64,000 nucleotides of DNA from NCBI RefSeq assembly GCF_004684245.1, contig NZ_CP038452.1, positions 1,350,796 through 1,414,795 of the forward strand, given 5' to 3'. A program made the position numbers and the translations under genes. The stretch comes from Thermus caldilimi (GTDB lineage Bacteria; Deinococcota; Deinococci; Deinococcales; Thermaceae). The notes under the pieces were generated by a model that did no database searches, was not told the DNA's origin, and saw nothing but the letters and a program-made list of their open reading frames with translations. Positions 1-8,849 of the stretch are shown piece after piece; position 1 is the stretch's first letter; each line of letters starts with the position of its first letter.

Positions 1-165
1 GCCCAGGGCCCTTAGGGCCCGGTACAGGCCTAGGGAGCTTCCGATGGCGTCTCCATCGGGGTCCACGTGGGTGGCGATGTAGATGGGGCCCTCCACCGCC
101 TTCAAGACCTCGGCCACTAGGCGCATCTTCTCCCAATACCTAGGGTCGGGAGCGTTCCCGTCCAT
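1..165 (-). CDS. DHH-family phosphoesterase (NrnA-like), N-terminal part
   Basis: Partial gene that starts at the ATG at 165 and runs off the left edge of the window; 55 residues are visible. After a short helix the protein reads IATHVDPDGDAIGSSLGL. This is the first metal-binding motif (HxDPDGDAxGS) of the DHH/DHHA1 phosphoesterases, the family of nanoRNase / pAp-phosphatase NrnA and RecJ. By family knowledge such enzymes use two Mn2+ ions to degrade very short RNAs or 3'-phosphoadenosine-5'-phosphate in the cytoplasm. The position of the motif about 30 residues from the start favours NrnA over RecJ, which has a longer N-terminus. The DHH motif itself lies outside the window, so the exact family member is inferred. 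Confidence 0.8.
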   Translation of the reverse strand, partial: MDGNAPDPRYWEKMRLVAEVLKAVEGPIYIATHVDPDGDAIGSSLGLYRALRALG

Positions 166-175
166 AGGTTATAAC

Positions 176-310
176 CTACCACGCAAAGGGGTTTCTCACC
201 TCTAGCCCTCCATAGGCCCCAGGGTGTAGGTCCTCGCTCCATACCCCTTGGGCATTTAGGGCCCGGCGCACCAGCTCTGGGGGAAGCCTTAAGGTTAGGT
301 TCCGGCTCAT
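176..310 (-). CDS. small ORF, possible antitoxin remnant
   Basis: A 44-codon ORF of unknown function. The first 16 residues, MSRNLTLRLPPELVRR, look like the DNA-binding strand and first helix of a ribbon-helix-helix or VapB-type antitoxin. The rest does not continue the fold, and the protein ends after 44 residues, about half the normal length. A TAACCT -10-like box lies just upstream on the minus strand. No toxin gene follows; the next gene downstream is the NrnA-like phosphoesterase. It is best read as a decayed antitoxin or a chance ORF. Confidence 0.3.
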   Translation of the reverse strand: MSRNLTLRLPPELVRRALNAQGVWSEDLHPGAYGGLEVRNPFAW

Positions 311-379
311 GCCCTCAGGTTAGCGCAACATGATGTGCGTGTGGGTAGGCTAGACCCAAAGAAAAGGTTCTTCCCGGGC

Positions 380-407
380 CCCCACCCTGGCTTTTGCCAG
401 GGTGGGG
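380..407 (-). terminator. terminator of the aroA-to-SDR operon
   Basis: A perfect 12-bp inverted repeat (380-391 with 396-407) with a TTTT/AAAA loop lies six bases beyond the SDR stop codon. On the minus strand a T-containing stretch follows about ten bases later. It is positioned to end the minus-strand operon that begins with aroA. Confidence 0.7.
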
Positions 408-412
408 TAGCG

Positions 413-1117
413 CTAGAGGTTCCACCCCCCCGCCACCTCGAGGACCTGGCCGGTCACGTAGGGCTCCCGCACAAAAAAGAGCACCGCCCGGGCGATCTCC
501 TCGAGCAGGGCCAGACGGGCCATGGGGATTTCCTGAAGAGGTTGGGACACGGAGTTTTCCGCCACGCCCGGGGCCACCACGTTGGCGGTGATCCCCACCT
601 GGGCAAAGCGCTTGGCGATGGCCTTGGTGTAGAGGATCACCCCGGTCTTGGCGATGGCGTAGGGGGTGATGTGGGGCCGGGCCAGAAGGTTCCCTGCCCC
701 GGCGTAGCCCAGGTTCACGATGCGCCCATACCCCTGGGCCACCATGAGGGGAAGGATCTTCTGGGTGAGGAGGAAGGTGCTGGTAAGGTTGGAGTCCAGG
801 ATCCACCGCCACTCCTCCAGGGAAACCTCCTCTATGGGCTTATAGAGGTAATCCCCCACGTTGTTCACCAAAATGCCGATCCCTCCCAGGTGGTAGCGCA
901 CCTCCTCCACCAGGGTCAAGACCTCCTCCTCCCGGGTGAGGTCGGCCCGCACCTTGAGGGCCTTAACTCCCAGGGCCTCCGCCTCGAGGCGGGTGGCCTC
1001 CGCTAGGCCCTCCGATGTGCGGTAGTGCACCACCACGTGGAAACCCTCCTTGGCCAAGGCCAGGAGGATAGCCCGGCCAATGCCCTTGGCGCTTCCCGTG
1101 ACCAAAGCGACCCTCAT
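413..1117 (-). CDS. short-chain dehydrogenase/reductase (FabG-like)
   Basis: A 234-residue classical SDR, the usual length for the family. The Rossmann fold starts with [10 protein letters not shown] (TGxxxGxG, residues 7-16). NNVG near residue 85 is the NNAG motif, and the catalytic Tyr-Lys pair lies in PYAIAKTG. By family knowledge it is an NAD(P)H-dependent oxidoreductase; FabG (3-oxoacyl-ACP reductase) is the closest familiar type, but the substrate cannot be read from sequence. It is the last gene of the aroA-cmk-CDP-alcohol transferase-Nudix-SDR operon and overlaps the Nudix stop by 4 bases, so it is translationally coupled. Confidence 0.85.
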   Translation of the reverse strand: MRVALVTGSAKGIGRAILLALAKEGFHVVVHYRTSEGLAEATRLEAEALGVKALKVRADLTREEEVLTLVEEVRYHLGGIGILVNNVGDYLYKPIEEVSLEEWRWILDSNLTSTFLLTQKILPLMVAQGYGRIVNLGYAGAGNLLARPHITPYAIAKTGVILYTKAIAKRFAQVGITANVVAPGVAENSVSQPLQEIPMARLALLEEIARAVLFFVREPYVTGQVLEVAGGWNL

Positions 1118-1533
1118 CCCTCCCCCTTTACCACCAGGTAGGTTTCCAGCAAAACCCGGGTGAAGCTATTTAGCGGAAAGGAAAAGCCCTCTTCCGGTCT
1201 TACCCACACCCATTCCAAAATCTCCTCGCCCGGCCGCACCTCCCCTTCCCCTCGGGCAAAGTAGTTGAAGAGGAGCATGTGGGTGGGCTTGTAAAACTCC
1301 GGGCTGAAGATGGCCTCCTGCACCAGGGCAAAGCGCACCTCCCTAAGGTCAAGGCCCACCTCCTCCCGAAACTCCCGCCTCAAGGCCTCCTCGAGGCTTT
1401 CCCCCCACTCCACCTTTCCCCCGGGCACCCCCCATAGCCCCCGCCACTTCGGGGTGCGCACCAGAAGCACCCGGCCCCCTTGTTCCACCAGGGCCCCTAC
1501 CGTGGGAACGGGATGGCGCGGAGGATTCTCCAT
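1114..1533 (-). CDS. Nudix hydrolase
   Basis: A 139-residue Nudix protein. The Nudix box GX5EX7REXXEEXG is complete: [20 protein letters not shown] followed by EVGLD. By family knowledge such proteins hydrolyse nucleoside diphosphates linked to another moiety, using Mg2+ bound by the REXXEE glutamates; the substrate here is unknown. I chose the ATG at 1533; a TTG three codons upstream is also possible. The start lies inside the end of the CDP-alcohol transferase gene (overlap about 37 bases) and no ribosome-binding site is obvious, which suggests coupled translation. Confidence 0.85.
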   Translation of the reverse strand: MENPPRHPVPTVGALVEQGGRVLLVRTPKWRGLWGVPGGKVEWGESLEEALRREFREEVGLDLREVRFALVQEAIFSPEFYKPTHMLLFNYFARGEGEVRPGEEILEWVWVRPEEGFSFPLNSFTRVLLETYLVVKGEG

Positions 1534-2270
1534 AGATACCAAAGGACAAGATACAGGGCCTGAAGGAGCACGAAGGTGAGGTAGGCCTCAGGCCTTTGCC
1601 AAAGCAAAAAGACCCCCAGGAAGAAAAGCTGGGTGGTGAGGCCCAGGTTCACCACTCCCGCCAAAGCCCATTCGTCCCAAAAGCGCGCGGGAACAAGGCG
1701 AAAACGCCGGAGCACAAAGCCCTCCAAGGCCCTAATGCCCCAGTCCTGGGGGAGGAAGAGGAAGCGGTACACCCCCCGTAGGAAGACGAGAAGCGGGGTG
1801 GGGGGATCCCGTTTCTCAATGGGCAGGGGAAGACCCCGGGCCTCCCGGTAAAGCCTCTCCAGGTTGAAGTCATAGGACTGGACCAGGGTGAAAACCCAAA
1901 AGGCTGCAAAGGCCAGCTCCCAGGCTCCGGTGCGCGCCCCCAGGGCCAGGAAGAGGAAGAGGTTCCCCAAAAGGTCCAGCTCCGTGTCCAGGTACCGCCC
2001 GAGCTCCGTGACCTCCCCCCTGAGGCGCGCCAGCTGGCCATCGGCGTTGTCCAAAACGGTTTTTAGTTGGAGAAGAACGGCCGCGGGTACATCCTGAGCC
2101 AGATGGATCAACCTGGCGGTGAGCAGGACCAAGAGCGTGTGGAAGAGGACCAGGTGGTGAGGCCTAACGGGAGTGCGGTACAGCAGGAGGACCACCAGGT
2201 GGGCCAAGGGGCGGAAGACCAGGACGTTAAGGAACTCCTGTACCGGCCTTTCCTTGGCTCCCGGCACCAT
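1497..2270 (-). CDS. CDP-alcohol phosphatidyltransferase family membrane protein
   Basis: A 257-residue polytopic membrane protein. Residues around 95-117 fit the family signature DG-x2-AR-x8-G-x3-D-x3-D exactly (DGQLAR..., G, D, D). This signature binds the CDP group and two metal ions. Family members move a phosphoryl-alcohol group from a CDP-alcohol to a second alcohol in phospholipid or osmolyte synthesis. Hydrophobic segments surround the signature and fill the C-terminal third. The acceptor alcohol is not predictable; phosphatidylglycerophosphate and inositol-phosphate synthases are both in the family. It follows cmk by 2 bases and precedes the Nudix gene with an overlap. Confidence 0.85.
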   Translation of the reverse strand: MVPGAKERPVQEFLNVLVFRPLAHLVVLLLYRTPVRPHHLVLFHTLLVLLTARLIHLAQDVPAAVLLQLKTVLDNADGQLARLRGEVTELGRYLDTELDLLGNLFLFLALGARTGAWELAFAAFWVFTLVQSYDFNLERLYREARGLPLPIEKRDPPTPLLVFLRGVYRFLFLPQDWGIRALEGFVLRRFRLVPARFWDEWALAGVVNLGLTTQLFFLGVFLLWQRPEAYLTFVLLQALYLVLWYLWRILRAIPFPR

Positions 2271-2272
2271 GG

Positions 2273-2911
2273 TCAGTCCTGGATGTGGGAGAGCACCCGG
2301 GCCACCACCTGCTCGAGGGTCATCCCGCTGGTATCGATCACGATGGCCTCGGGAGCAGGGGCGCTTTGGACCCGGTCCAGTTCATCCCGCCTTATCAGTT
2401 CCTTCAGCACCTCCTGGTAATCCTGTGGCCGCTCCAGGGTGCGCCGCCTGGCCCGCACCTCCGGCGTGGCCGTGAGGTAGAACTTGTGGGGCGCCTCGGG
2501 GAAGACCGCCGTCCCCATATCCCGCCCCTCGGCCACGAAGGGAGGAGGCGCTTCTCTAAGCCTCTCGTTCACCCAGGCCCGCACCCCAGGATGGCGGGCC
2601 ACCTGGGAAACCACACGATCCACCTCCGGGGTATGGAGGTAGGGGGTCAGGTCCTCCAAGGTGGAAGCTCCCTCAGCCACCACCCGGTTGCCTTGAACCT
2701 CGGGGAGCAAACGCACCCGGTAAGTTTCCAAGAGAGCCAGGATACCCGGCTCATCCCCAGGGTCCACCCCCACCCTCCGGGCCAGGTAGGCGGCGGCGCG
2801 GTAGAGGAGGCCGCTACTCAGGTAGGGCACCCCCAAGGCCTCCGCCACCTTCTTGGCCACGGAGCTTTTTCCCGAGGCGGAAGGCCCGTCAATGGTCACG
2901 ATGCCCCGCAT
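2273..2911 (-). CDS. cmk: cytidylate kinase
   Basis: A 212-residue CMP/dCMP kinase; it makes CDP from CMP and ATP in the cytoplasm. The P-loop GPSASGKSS is at residues 9-17, and the family motif VAEGRDMGT lies near residue 127. Length matches bacterial Cmk. I chose the ATG at 2911 ([10 protein letters not shown]) rather than an in-frame start 20 codons upstream, because the fold begins here and this leaves only a 16-base overlap with aroA. The aroA-cmk pairing occurs in many bacteria. Confidence 0.95.
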   Translation of the reverse strand: MRGIVTIDGPSASGKSSVAKKVAEALGVPYLSSGLLYRAAAYLARRVGVDPGDEPGILALLETYRVRLLPEVQGNRVVAEGASTLEDLTPYLHTPEVDRVVSQVARHPGVRAWVNERLREAPPPFVAEGRDMGTAVFPEAPHKFYLTATPEVRARRRTLERPQDYQEVLKELIRRDELDRVQSAPAPEAIVIDTSGMTLEQVVARVLSHIQD

Positions 2912-4185
2912 AGCCGCTTCAGATCCTGAAAAAACCCAGGGTAGGAGATCTCCGCCCAATGGGGCTCCCAAACCCTAACCCCCACGGGAAGCGCCGCCAC
3001 GGCAAAGGCCATGGCGATGCGGTGGTCGTGGAAGGGTTCCACCTCCCCTGGTTTCACCCCACCGCCTTGGATCCTAAGCCAGTCCGGCCCCTCCTCCACC
3101 CCCACCCCCAAAGTCCTAAGGTTATGGGCGATGGCGGCCACGCGATCCGATTCCTTCACCCTCAGTTCGGAAAGACCTGGAATATAGGTTTCCCCTTCCG
3201 CCCAGGCGGCGGCGGCGGCCAGGATGGGCACCTCGTCCACCATGAGGGGGATGAGGGCGGGGTCCAGGGAAACCCCCTTCAGGGGGCTATGCCGAGCCCG
3301 TATCCAGCCCACGGGTTCCCCCGCCTCCCCTTCCAGCACCCGCCACTCCAGATCCGCCCCCATGGCCTTCAGCACCTCCAGAAGGCCGGTGCGGGTGGGG
3401 TTCAAGCCCACGCCCTCCACGGTGACCTCTGAACCCGGGACGATAAGGGCCGCCACCAGGAAAAAGGCCGCCGAGGAAAAATCCCCGGGCACGGTGAGGT
3501 CCTTGGCAGGGAAGGGCTCGGCCCTTCGGGTGCGGATATGCGGACCCTCGGCTTCCAGGGGAAGCCCGAAATGGCGGAAGAGCCTTTCCGTGTGGTCCCG
3601 GGTGGGAACAGGCTCCACCACCTCCGTGACGCCCTCGGCAAAAAGCCCGGCCAGGAGCAGGGCGCTCTTTACCTGGGCGCTGGGCACGGGAAGGGTGTAG
3701 GAAACTCCCTTTAAGCCCCTGCCCCGCACCGCCAGGGGAGCCTTTTTCCCTCCTTCCCTTCCGTCTATAGAGGCCCCCATGGCCCGGAGAGGCTCCGCCA
3801 CCCGGCCCATGGGACGGCGGCGCAGGGAAGCATCCCCCGTTAGAACCGCAAAAAGACCCTCCTGCCCCGCAAGGATACCCAGGATCAGGCGCATCAGGGT
3901 CCCGGCGTTGCCGCAGTCCAGCACATCCTCGGGCTCCCTCAAGCGTAGCCCCTGCCCCCGCACCCGGAAGTGGGGGCCCTCCTCGAAGACCTCCGCCCCC
4001 AAGGCCCGCAGGACCCGGGCAGTGGAAAGGGTGTCCCCAGCCTTGAGGGGATAGAAAAGCCTACCCTCCCCCTGGCTTAAGGCCAGAAGCATGAGCCCCC
4101 GGTGGGTGACAGACTTGTCCCCGGGAACGCGCAGGACCCCCCGCAAGGGGCCACAGGGGCCTAGGTCCAGGTAAGACCGGTCCAT
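2896..4185 (-). CDS. aroA: 3-phosphoshikimate 1-carboxyvinyltransferase (EPSP synthase)
   Basis: A 429-residue EPSP synthase, the usual length. It joins phosphoenolpyruvate to shikimate-3-phosphate, the sixth step of the shikimate pathway to aromatic amino acids. Visible motifs are [10 protein letters not shown] (residues 20-29, substrate-binding Lys/Ser), GNAGTLMR (the GNAGTxxR PEP/glyphosate loop, near residue 90), RPMGR, and RVKESDRV near residue 335. It is the first gene of the minus-strand operon. A GC-rich hairpin (4186-4213) abuts the start codon. Confidence 0.96.
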   Translation of the reverse strand: MDRSYLDLGPCGPLRGVLRVPGDKSVTHRGLMLLALSQGEGRLFYPLKAGDTLSTARVLRALGAEVFEEGPHFRVRGQGLRLREPEDVLDCGNAGTLMRLILGILAGQEGLFAVLTGDASLRRRPMGRVAEPLRAMGASIDGREGGKKAPLAVRGRGLKGVSYTLPVPSAQVKSALLLAGLFAEGVTEVVEPVPTRDHTERLFRHFGLPLEAEGPHIRTRRAEPFPAKDLTVPGDFSSAAFFLVAALIVPGSEVTVEGVGLNPTRTGLLEVLKAMGADLEWRVLEGEAGEPVGWIRARHSPLKGVSLDPALIPLMVDEVPILAAAAAWAEGETYIPGLSELRVKESDRVAAIAHNLRTLGVGVEEGPDWLRIQGGGVKPGEVEPFHDHRIAMAFAVAALPVGVRVWEPHWAEISYPGFFQDLKRLCGAS

Positions 4186-4213
4186 GCCCCCCAGTCTCGG
4201 GGGATTGGGGGGC
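4186..4213 (-). promoter_or_regulatory. hairpin directly before the aroA start codon
   Basis: GCCCCCCA at 4186-4193 pairs perfectly with TGGGGGGC at 4206-4213 (8 bp, 12-base loop). It ends one base before the aroA ATG at 4185 on the minus strand, so it occupies the place where a ribosome-binding site would be. It could restrain translation or be chance in GC-rich DNA. Confidence 0.4.
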
Positions 4214-4214
4214 T

Positions 4215-4242
4215 TTGGTCAAGGGTGACTCCCGCTTACAAT
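4215..4242 (+). promoter_or_regulatory. promoter of the BTAD regulator
   Basis: TTGGTC at 4215-4220 and TACAAT at 4237-4242, separated by 16 bases, lie upstream of the ATG at 4254. The predicted transcript would begin only a few bases before the start codon, as is common in Thermus. Confidence 0.5.
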
Positions 4243-4965
4243 AGGATCCAAGCATGGCCTTGGCCTGGCAAAGCCCGGTTTACCTGGAACGGGAAAGGCT
4301 TCTGGAACGGCTACCCGAAGAACCAGGCTTCGCCGTTCACCTCGAGGCCCCCGCCGGCTTCGGAAAAAGCGTCCTAGCAGGGCAGCTTGCCGCCCAACTG
4401 GGCCTTCGCACCCTCTGGGCCAGCAGCCTTCTGGGCGAGCCCCGAAGTCTTCTGGCCAAAGCCTTGGGCCTGCCCCAGGAGGTGCCCTGGGGGGCGGTGG
4501 TGGAGGCCCTTCGGGCTGAACCCACCCTGGTCGTCCTGGAGGACCTGACGGGAACGGAGGACCTCTCCCCCCTCCTCCGCACCCTGCCCTGCCTCCTGGT
4601 GCTGGCCAGCCGGAAACCCCTCCCCTACCCCGAGCTCCCCAAGCTCCTCTCCGAGGGAAGGCTCGTGCACCTGAAGGCGGTGGACCTGGCCTTCACCCTG
4701 GAGGAAGCCAGGCTCCTCTTCGCCGGCAAGGAGGGGTATGAGGAAGCCCACCGGGCCACCGGGGGCTGGCCCCTTCCCCTTTTCCTCTCCGCCCTCACGG
4801 GAAGCCCCCCCGAGCCCATGGCCCTGGTCCAGGGCCTGAAGGAGAGCCTATCCCCGGAGGAATTCCAAGAAGGCCTCCTGCTGGCCGCTTTGCCCCACCT
4901 GCCCCTTGCCCTCGCCCGGCCGGAAACGGAAAGCCTCTTCCAAAAAGGGCTTCTAAGGCGCTTAT

Positions 4966-6171
4966 CTCAAAACTTGCACCTCCCGAATACCCTGCATGAA
5001 CACCCCCTTCCCCCCGCAGGCGGGGGCCAAAGACCCAAAGCTCCCAGCTCGGCCATGAGGACCCGCAAGACCACCTCCGGCAGCAGCAGGCGCGCCGCTG
5101 CCCACCCAGCCTCCCGCCAAGAAAGACCTCTCCCGTCTGGAGCTAGCCTCACCCAGTGGGCCAGCAGGTAAGCCAGGAAGGACAGCACCAGAAACCGATG
5201 CACCCCCAAGGCCGTCCGCTGCCCAAAACGCCCCAGGGAAAACTCGCTCTTTACCGTGCGGAAGAAGTGCTCAATGGTAAACCGCCGCCGCCCCCACACC
5301 AGCACAGTCCGTGGCCCCGCAGGAAAGGTGGCCACCACGTACCGCCACTCCCACCCTCCCCCGGGTAAGGGATAGCGGTACCAGCTCACCCACACGGGAA
5401 AGGGAAGTCCCCGCAGATGCACCCGACTCCCCTGCCGTCTGAGCCCAAAGAGGGGAAGCCCCTCCCGCGCTCTCCGGTCCCGCCGCATCCCCACCACCGC
5501 TTCCAGACCCAACCCCCGCACCCCCACAAGAAACCGGGCGGTGCCGAAGGCAGCATCGGCCACCACCCGAAGGTGGAAGGACTTGCGCATCCAGGGGGGC
5601 AGGGAGGCCAGAAGACGCAGGGCAAGGAGGGAAAGGGCCTTCTCCCCCTTCCCCCGCCACACCCGGTAGGCCCAGGGGATGCGCAGCTCTCCCAGCACCA
5701 GATAGAGCACCACCAGGTGGAGCCCCCACTTGCCGTGGAAAAAGGAGAGGGGCAAGGCGGGGAAGAGGCCCCGCTTCTCCAGGGTGACCAGGTCCAGGAC
5801 CACCAGGAGCCTGGGCTTGGGCCCCCGCCTGGGCCTGGCCCGGTGGAGGGTTTCCTGGGCCTTCTTGCGAGCCAGGCGGATGAGGGCGCGGGTGGGCCAG
5901 GGATAGCGGTTGAGGAAGCGGGAGAGGGCGGAAGGGGACTTGGTCTTGCTGTGCTGGGGCCTGGCCTTGCCGTGGCCGGTGAGAAGGAGGAGAAGAAGCG
6001 CTTTGAGGGATTCGCGGAGGTGGGGGGTTGGCAGGAGGGCCAGGAGGGTCCAGAGTAGAGAATGGGCCGTTTGGGTCATGGCACCCTTCATCCGAAGGGA
6101 ACCCGGCGGCCCTTTTCAAGTGGTCCCCTGGCGCATGGGTATGCGGGGGGTGGATAAGTGCAAGTTTTGAG
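4966..6171 (-). mobile_element. insertion sequence with IS4-type transposase, complete
   Basis: A 1206-bp element with perfect 14-bp terminal inverted repeats, CTCAAAACTTGCAC at 4966-4979 and its complement at 6158-6171. It is flanked by the direct repeat CTTAT (4961-4965 and 6172-6176), a 5-bp target-site duplication. It carries one transposase gene on the minus strand whose stop codon lies inside the left repeat. The perfect ends and intact transposase suggest a recent insertion. Confidence 0.93.
4967..6091 (-). CDS. IS4-superfamily transposase
   Basis: A 374-residue DDE transposase. The likely catalytic residues are Asp in LVVLDLVTLEK, Asp in RVVADAAFG, and Glu in RRRFTIEHFFRTVK. The last motif fits the R-x3-E-x6-K part of the IS4 signature, but the preceding Tyr is absent. 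The N-terminus is basic and hydrophobic. ATG at 6091 gives 374 residues; the ATG at 6079, with AAGGG four bases before it, gives MTQTAHSLL and may be the true start. The gene has no frameshift and fills almost the whole element, so it is probably active. The family name within Thermus IS elements was not determined. Confidence 0.85.
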   Translation of the reverse strand: MKGAMTQTAHSLLWTLLALLPTPHLRESLKALLLLLLTGHGKARPQHSKTKSPSALSRFLNRYPWPTRALIRLARKKAQETLHRARPRRGPKPRLLVVLDLVTLEKRGLFPALPLSFFHGKWGLHLVVLYLVLGELRIPWAYRVWRGKGEKALSLLALRLLASLPPWMRKSFHLRVVADAAFGTARFLVGVRGLGLEAVVGMRRDRRAREGLPLFGLRRQGSRVHLRGLPFPVWVSWYRYPLPGGGWEWRYVVATFPAGPRTVLVWGRRRFTIEHFFRTVKSEFSLGRFGQRTALGVHRFLVLSFLAYLLAHWVRLAPDGRGLSWREAGWAAARLLLPEVVLRVLMAELGALGLWPPPAGGRGCSCRVFGRCKF

Positions 6172-8068
6172 CTTATCTGAGGGCTACGCCCTTCATCCCC
6201 TCCTGAAGGAGATGGCCAAGCGTAGCCTGCGCAAGGAAGTGCAGGAGGCCGTACGCCAAAGCGCCACCCGCCTTCCCCCTCTTCCTCTGGCCGAGGCTTA
6301 CTGGGAAGCGGGCCTCGAGGGGGAACTTTTGGACCTGCTGGAGCGCCCCGTCACCCTTTCCATCCCCGCAGAAAGGCTTTTGGAGTGGGAAAACCTCCTG
6401 CGCCGCGGGGGCCCCAGGGCCCATCTGCGGCTCGGGGAGGCCCTGGCCCAGTGCGGAAGGAAGGAGGGGCTATCCCTTCTGGAAAAACTGGCGGAATCCC
6501 AGGCGGACAAGGACCCGCCCCTTGCCCTCACCGCCTTAGGGCACCTGGCCTACTACTTTTCCGAAACCCTTTTGGGGAAGGATCTTTCCCGGGCCCGCAC
6601 CTACCTGGAAAAGGGTCTGGAGCTGGTTCCAAGGGTGAAGCCGGAGCTGGCTGGCCGCTTCCTGAACGACGTGGCCCGGGTGCCCTTCGCCGAGGGCAAG
6701 CCGGAGGAGGCCGCCCGCCTCCTGGAGGAAGCCCTCAGGTACCTCCCCCGGAAAGCCCCTACCGCATCGCCCCCCTTTCCAACCTGGCCCTGCTTCGCTT
6801 TGAGCTTCAGGGTCGCCTTGGGGAGAGGATCCAGGCCCTGGAGGGAGCCTTAAGGCTCATGGAGGAGCACATGCCCCAGAACATCCCGGGGCACCTCCGG
6901 GACCTGGGGTGGCTCCACCTTCTCCTGGGGCAAAGGGAAAAGGCCCGCACCTACCTGGAAAAGGCCGCCCAAGCCCCCGGAAGCCCCTTGGCTTCCCTCG
7001 AGGCCAAGATGCTCCTTGCCCACCTGGAAGGGGATGCCGAGGCCCTTGGTCGGCTCGTGGTCCAAGCAGAGCTTTGGGAAACGCAAAACCTGGTGGAAAA
7101 AGGACGGGCCCTTTTGGCTGGGTTGAAAGGGGATCCGGCCCCTCTTGAGGGGCTTTCCGGCTTTTTCCCAAGCCTCACCCGGGCCCTCCTGCAAAAAGAC
7201 CCAGGCCTCCTTCCCCCCTACCCCGAAAGCCGGGAGGAAAGGCTTTTCTGGCATGCCGCCCGCTACCGCCTCTTGCGGAAAGAGGGGGATCTGGAAGCCC
7301 TCCTCGCCCTAACCGACGCCAAGGAGGGCATCCTCCCCGGCCTCCTTCCCCTGGAAAGCCTGCCTAGGAAGCGGCCCGAGCTTTCCCGGGCCTACCCCCT
7401 CTTGGACCTCTTGCGCCTGGGCTGGAAGGAGGCCATCGCCCTGAGGCTTCCAGAGATACCCCCTTTGAAGGTCCAGGTGGTGGGGCGCTTCCATGTGGAA
7501 AACCCCTTGGGGCCCGTGGAGCTAAGGGGCAAGGCCAAGGAGGTCTTCGCCCTTTTGCTCCTCCGCCTTCCCCGGGAGGAGGTGGCCTTCGCCCTTTGGC
7601 CGGACATACCCGAGGCGGCGGCCCTGAACAACCTGTACGTTTGGCTAGCCCGCCTGCGGAAGCTCCTGGAGCCCTGGGGGGTTCCCACCTACCTGGGGGA
7701 GGAGGGGTTGGTACGGGTGACCTCCGACCTGGAGGCTCTGGAAGAAGTCCTTGTGCAGGAGGATGCGGAAGAGGTCCTTCGCCTTTACCAGGAACCCCTG
7801 TTCCCCGGCCTGGACCACCCTCATCTGGACCGCAAGCGGGAGGAGGTCTTCCACCGGGTGCGGAACCTTTTCCTAAAGAGGAGGGAACCCCGCTTTCTGG
7901 AGCGCCTCTTGGAGCTGGACCCCCTGGACGAGGAAGCCCTCATCCCCCTGGTGGAATCCTGCCTATCCCAGGGGCAACGGGCCCGGGCCCGAAAGCTCTT
8001 GGAACACTACCGAAAAAGGCTTTGGGCGGAGCTTGGGGAAAAACCCTCCCCCAGGGTGGAAGCCCTTT

Positions 8069-8842
8069 TCAGGACCCTGTAGGGCTCGCCCCGAGGAAAA
8101 ACCCCTCCCCTTTCACCCGGACCCCTTCCCCCGGCTCCAGAAGGAAGGTGGCCGGGGGTGCCAAGGAAGTACCCTCCACCTGGGCTTCGCCCTGCAGGAG
8201 GGTGAGGAGAAGGGGAGCCTGGGGCTTAAGATGAAGGACCCCCCGCAAGGGATAGCGATAGAGGTGGAAATAGGGCGTCTTGAGGAGGCACTCTCCCCCT
8301 TCCACCGGCTCGGGCCGGACTGGGGGTAACGGGATGGGCTCCAGAATGGCCACCTCGAGGGCCTTGTCCAGATGTAGCTCCCGGGGGCGGCCGTAATCGT
8401 AAAGCCGGTAGGTGAGGTCCGAGGGCGTCTGCACCTCGTAGACCCTCACCCCCGGGCCCAAGGCATGCACCACCCCGGCGGGCAGGTAGAGCACCTGGCC
8501 CGGGGCCACGGGAATCCGGTTCAGGATAGGGTCCAGGTTCCCGCTGGCCACAGCATCCCTAAGCTCCTCGGGGCCCACCCTCCGGGAAAAGCCGTAAATC
8601 ACCTCCCCCGGGGTAAGCACGTACCAGGCCTCGTATTTGCCGGGCCTCCCTTCCTTCTCTAGGGCATAGGCATGGGGTGGGTGAACCTGCACGGAAAGCC
8701 ATTCCGCTGGGTCCAGGATCTTCACCAGGAGGGGCTCTTCCGAAAGCCATACCTCCCCCACCCCAGGGCCGAAGCCCAGGGCACCTCCCCCCCAGGGACG
8801 CGGTACCGGATTGGGACGGAAAAGCCTCACGAGGGTTAGCAT
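8069..8842 (-). CDS. manA: mannose-6-phosphate isomerase (class I, cupin)
   Basis: A 257-residue zinc-dependent phosphomannose isomerase of the short type. It interconverts mannose-6-phosphate and fructose-6-phosphate. Zinc-binding motifs are SVQVHPPH (residues 51-58) and LPAGVVHALG; the signature KYEAWYVL follows the first. The gene is divergent from the phosphoglucose/phosphomannose isomerase gene, with only 7 bases between the two start codons. Its 3' end overlaps the broken regulator by 14 bases. Together the two genes suggest a sugar-phosphate interconversion locus. Confidence 0.92.
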   Translation of the reverse strand: MLTLVRLFRPNPVPRPWGGGALGFGPGVGEVWLSEEPLLVKILDPAEWLSVQVHPPHAYALEKEGRPGKYEAWYVLTPGEVIYGFSRRVGPEELRDAVASGNLDPILNRIPVAPGQVLYLPAGVVHALGPGVRVYEVQTPSDLTYRLYDYGRPRELHLDKALEVAILEPIPLPPVRPEPVEGGECLLKTPYFHLYRYPLRGVLHLKPQAPLLLTLLQGEAQVEGTSLAPPATFLLEPGEGVRVKGEGFFLGASPTGS

Positions 8843-8849
8843 AAGGGGT

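Larger units (their letters stand above)
4254..8082 (+). pseudogene. MalT/BTAD-type ATP-dependent transcriptional regulator, disrupted
   Basis: The ancestral gene coded for a protein of roughly 870 residues. The N-terminal part (4254-4965) has a P-loop, APAGFGKS, near residue 34 and resembles the STAND/MalT ATPases. The middle is made of TPR-like helical repeats. The C-terminal part (about 7460-8082) resembles an OmpR-like winged helix followed by a bacterial transcriptional activator domain (BTAD), as in SARP regulators. Two lesions break it. An IS4-type element with a CTTAT duplication sits at 4966-6171; removing it and one copy of the duplication restores the frame exactly (...LLRRLS joined to EGYALHPLL...). 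In addition, one C is missing from the run at 6745-6749, which shifts LLEEALRYLP out of frame with ESPYRIAPLSNLAL. It is probably non-functional unless the second lesion is a read error; its target genes are unknown. Confidence 0.85.

Noticed and set aside
315-1006. Long ORFs on the opposite strand of SDR and Nudix genes
   Set aside because: GC-rich DNA yields long overlapping frames; these are Pro/Gly/Arg/His-rich and show no known motif.
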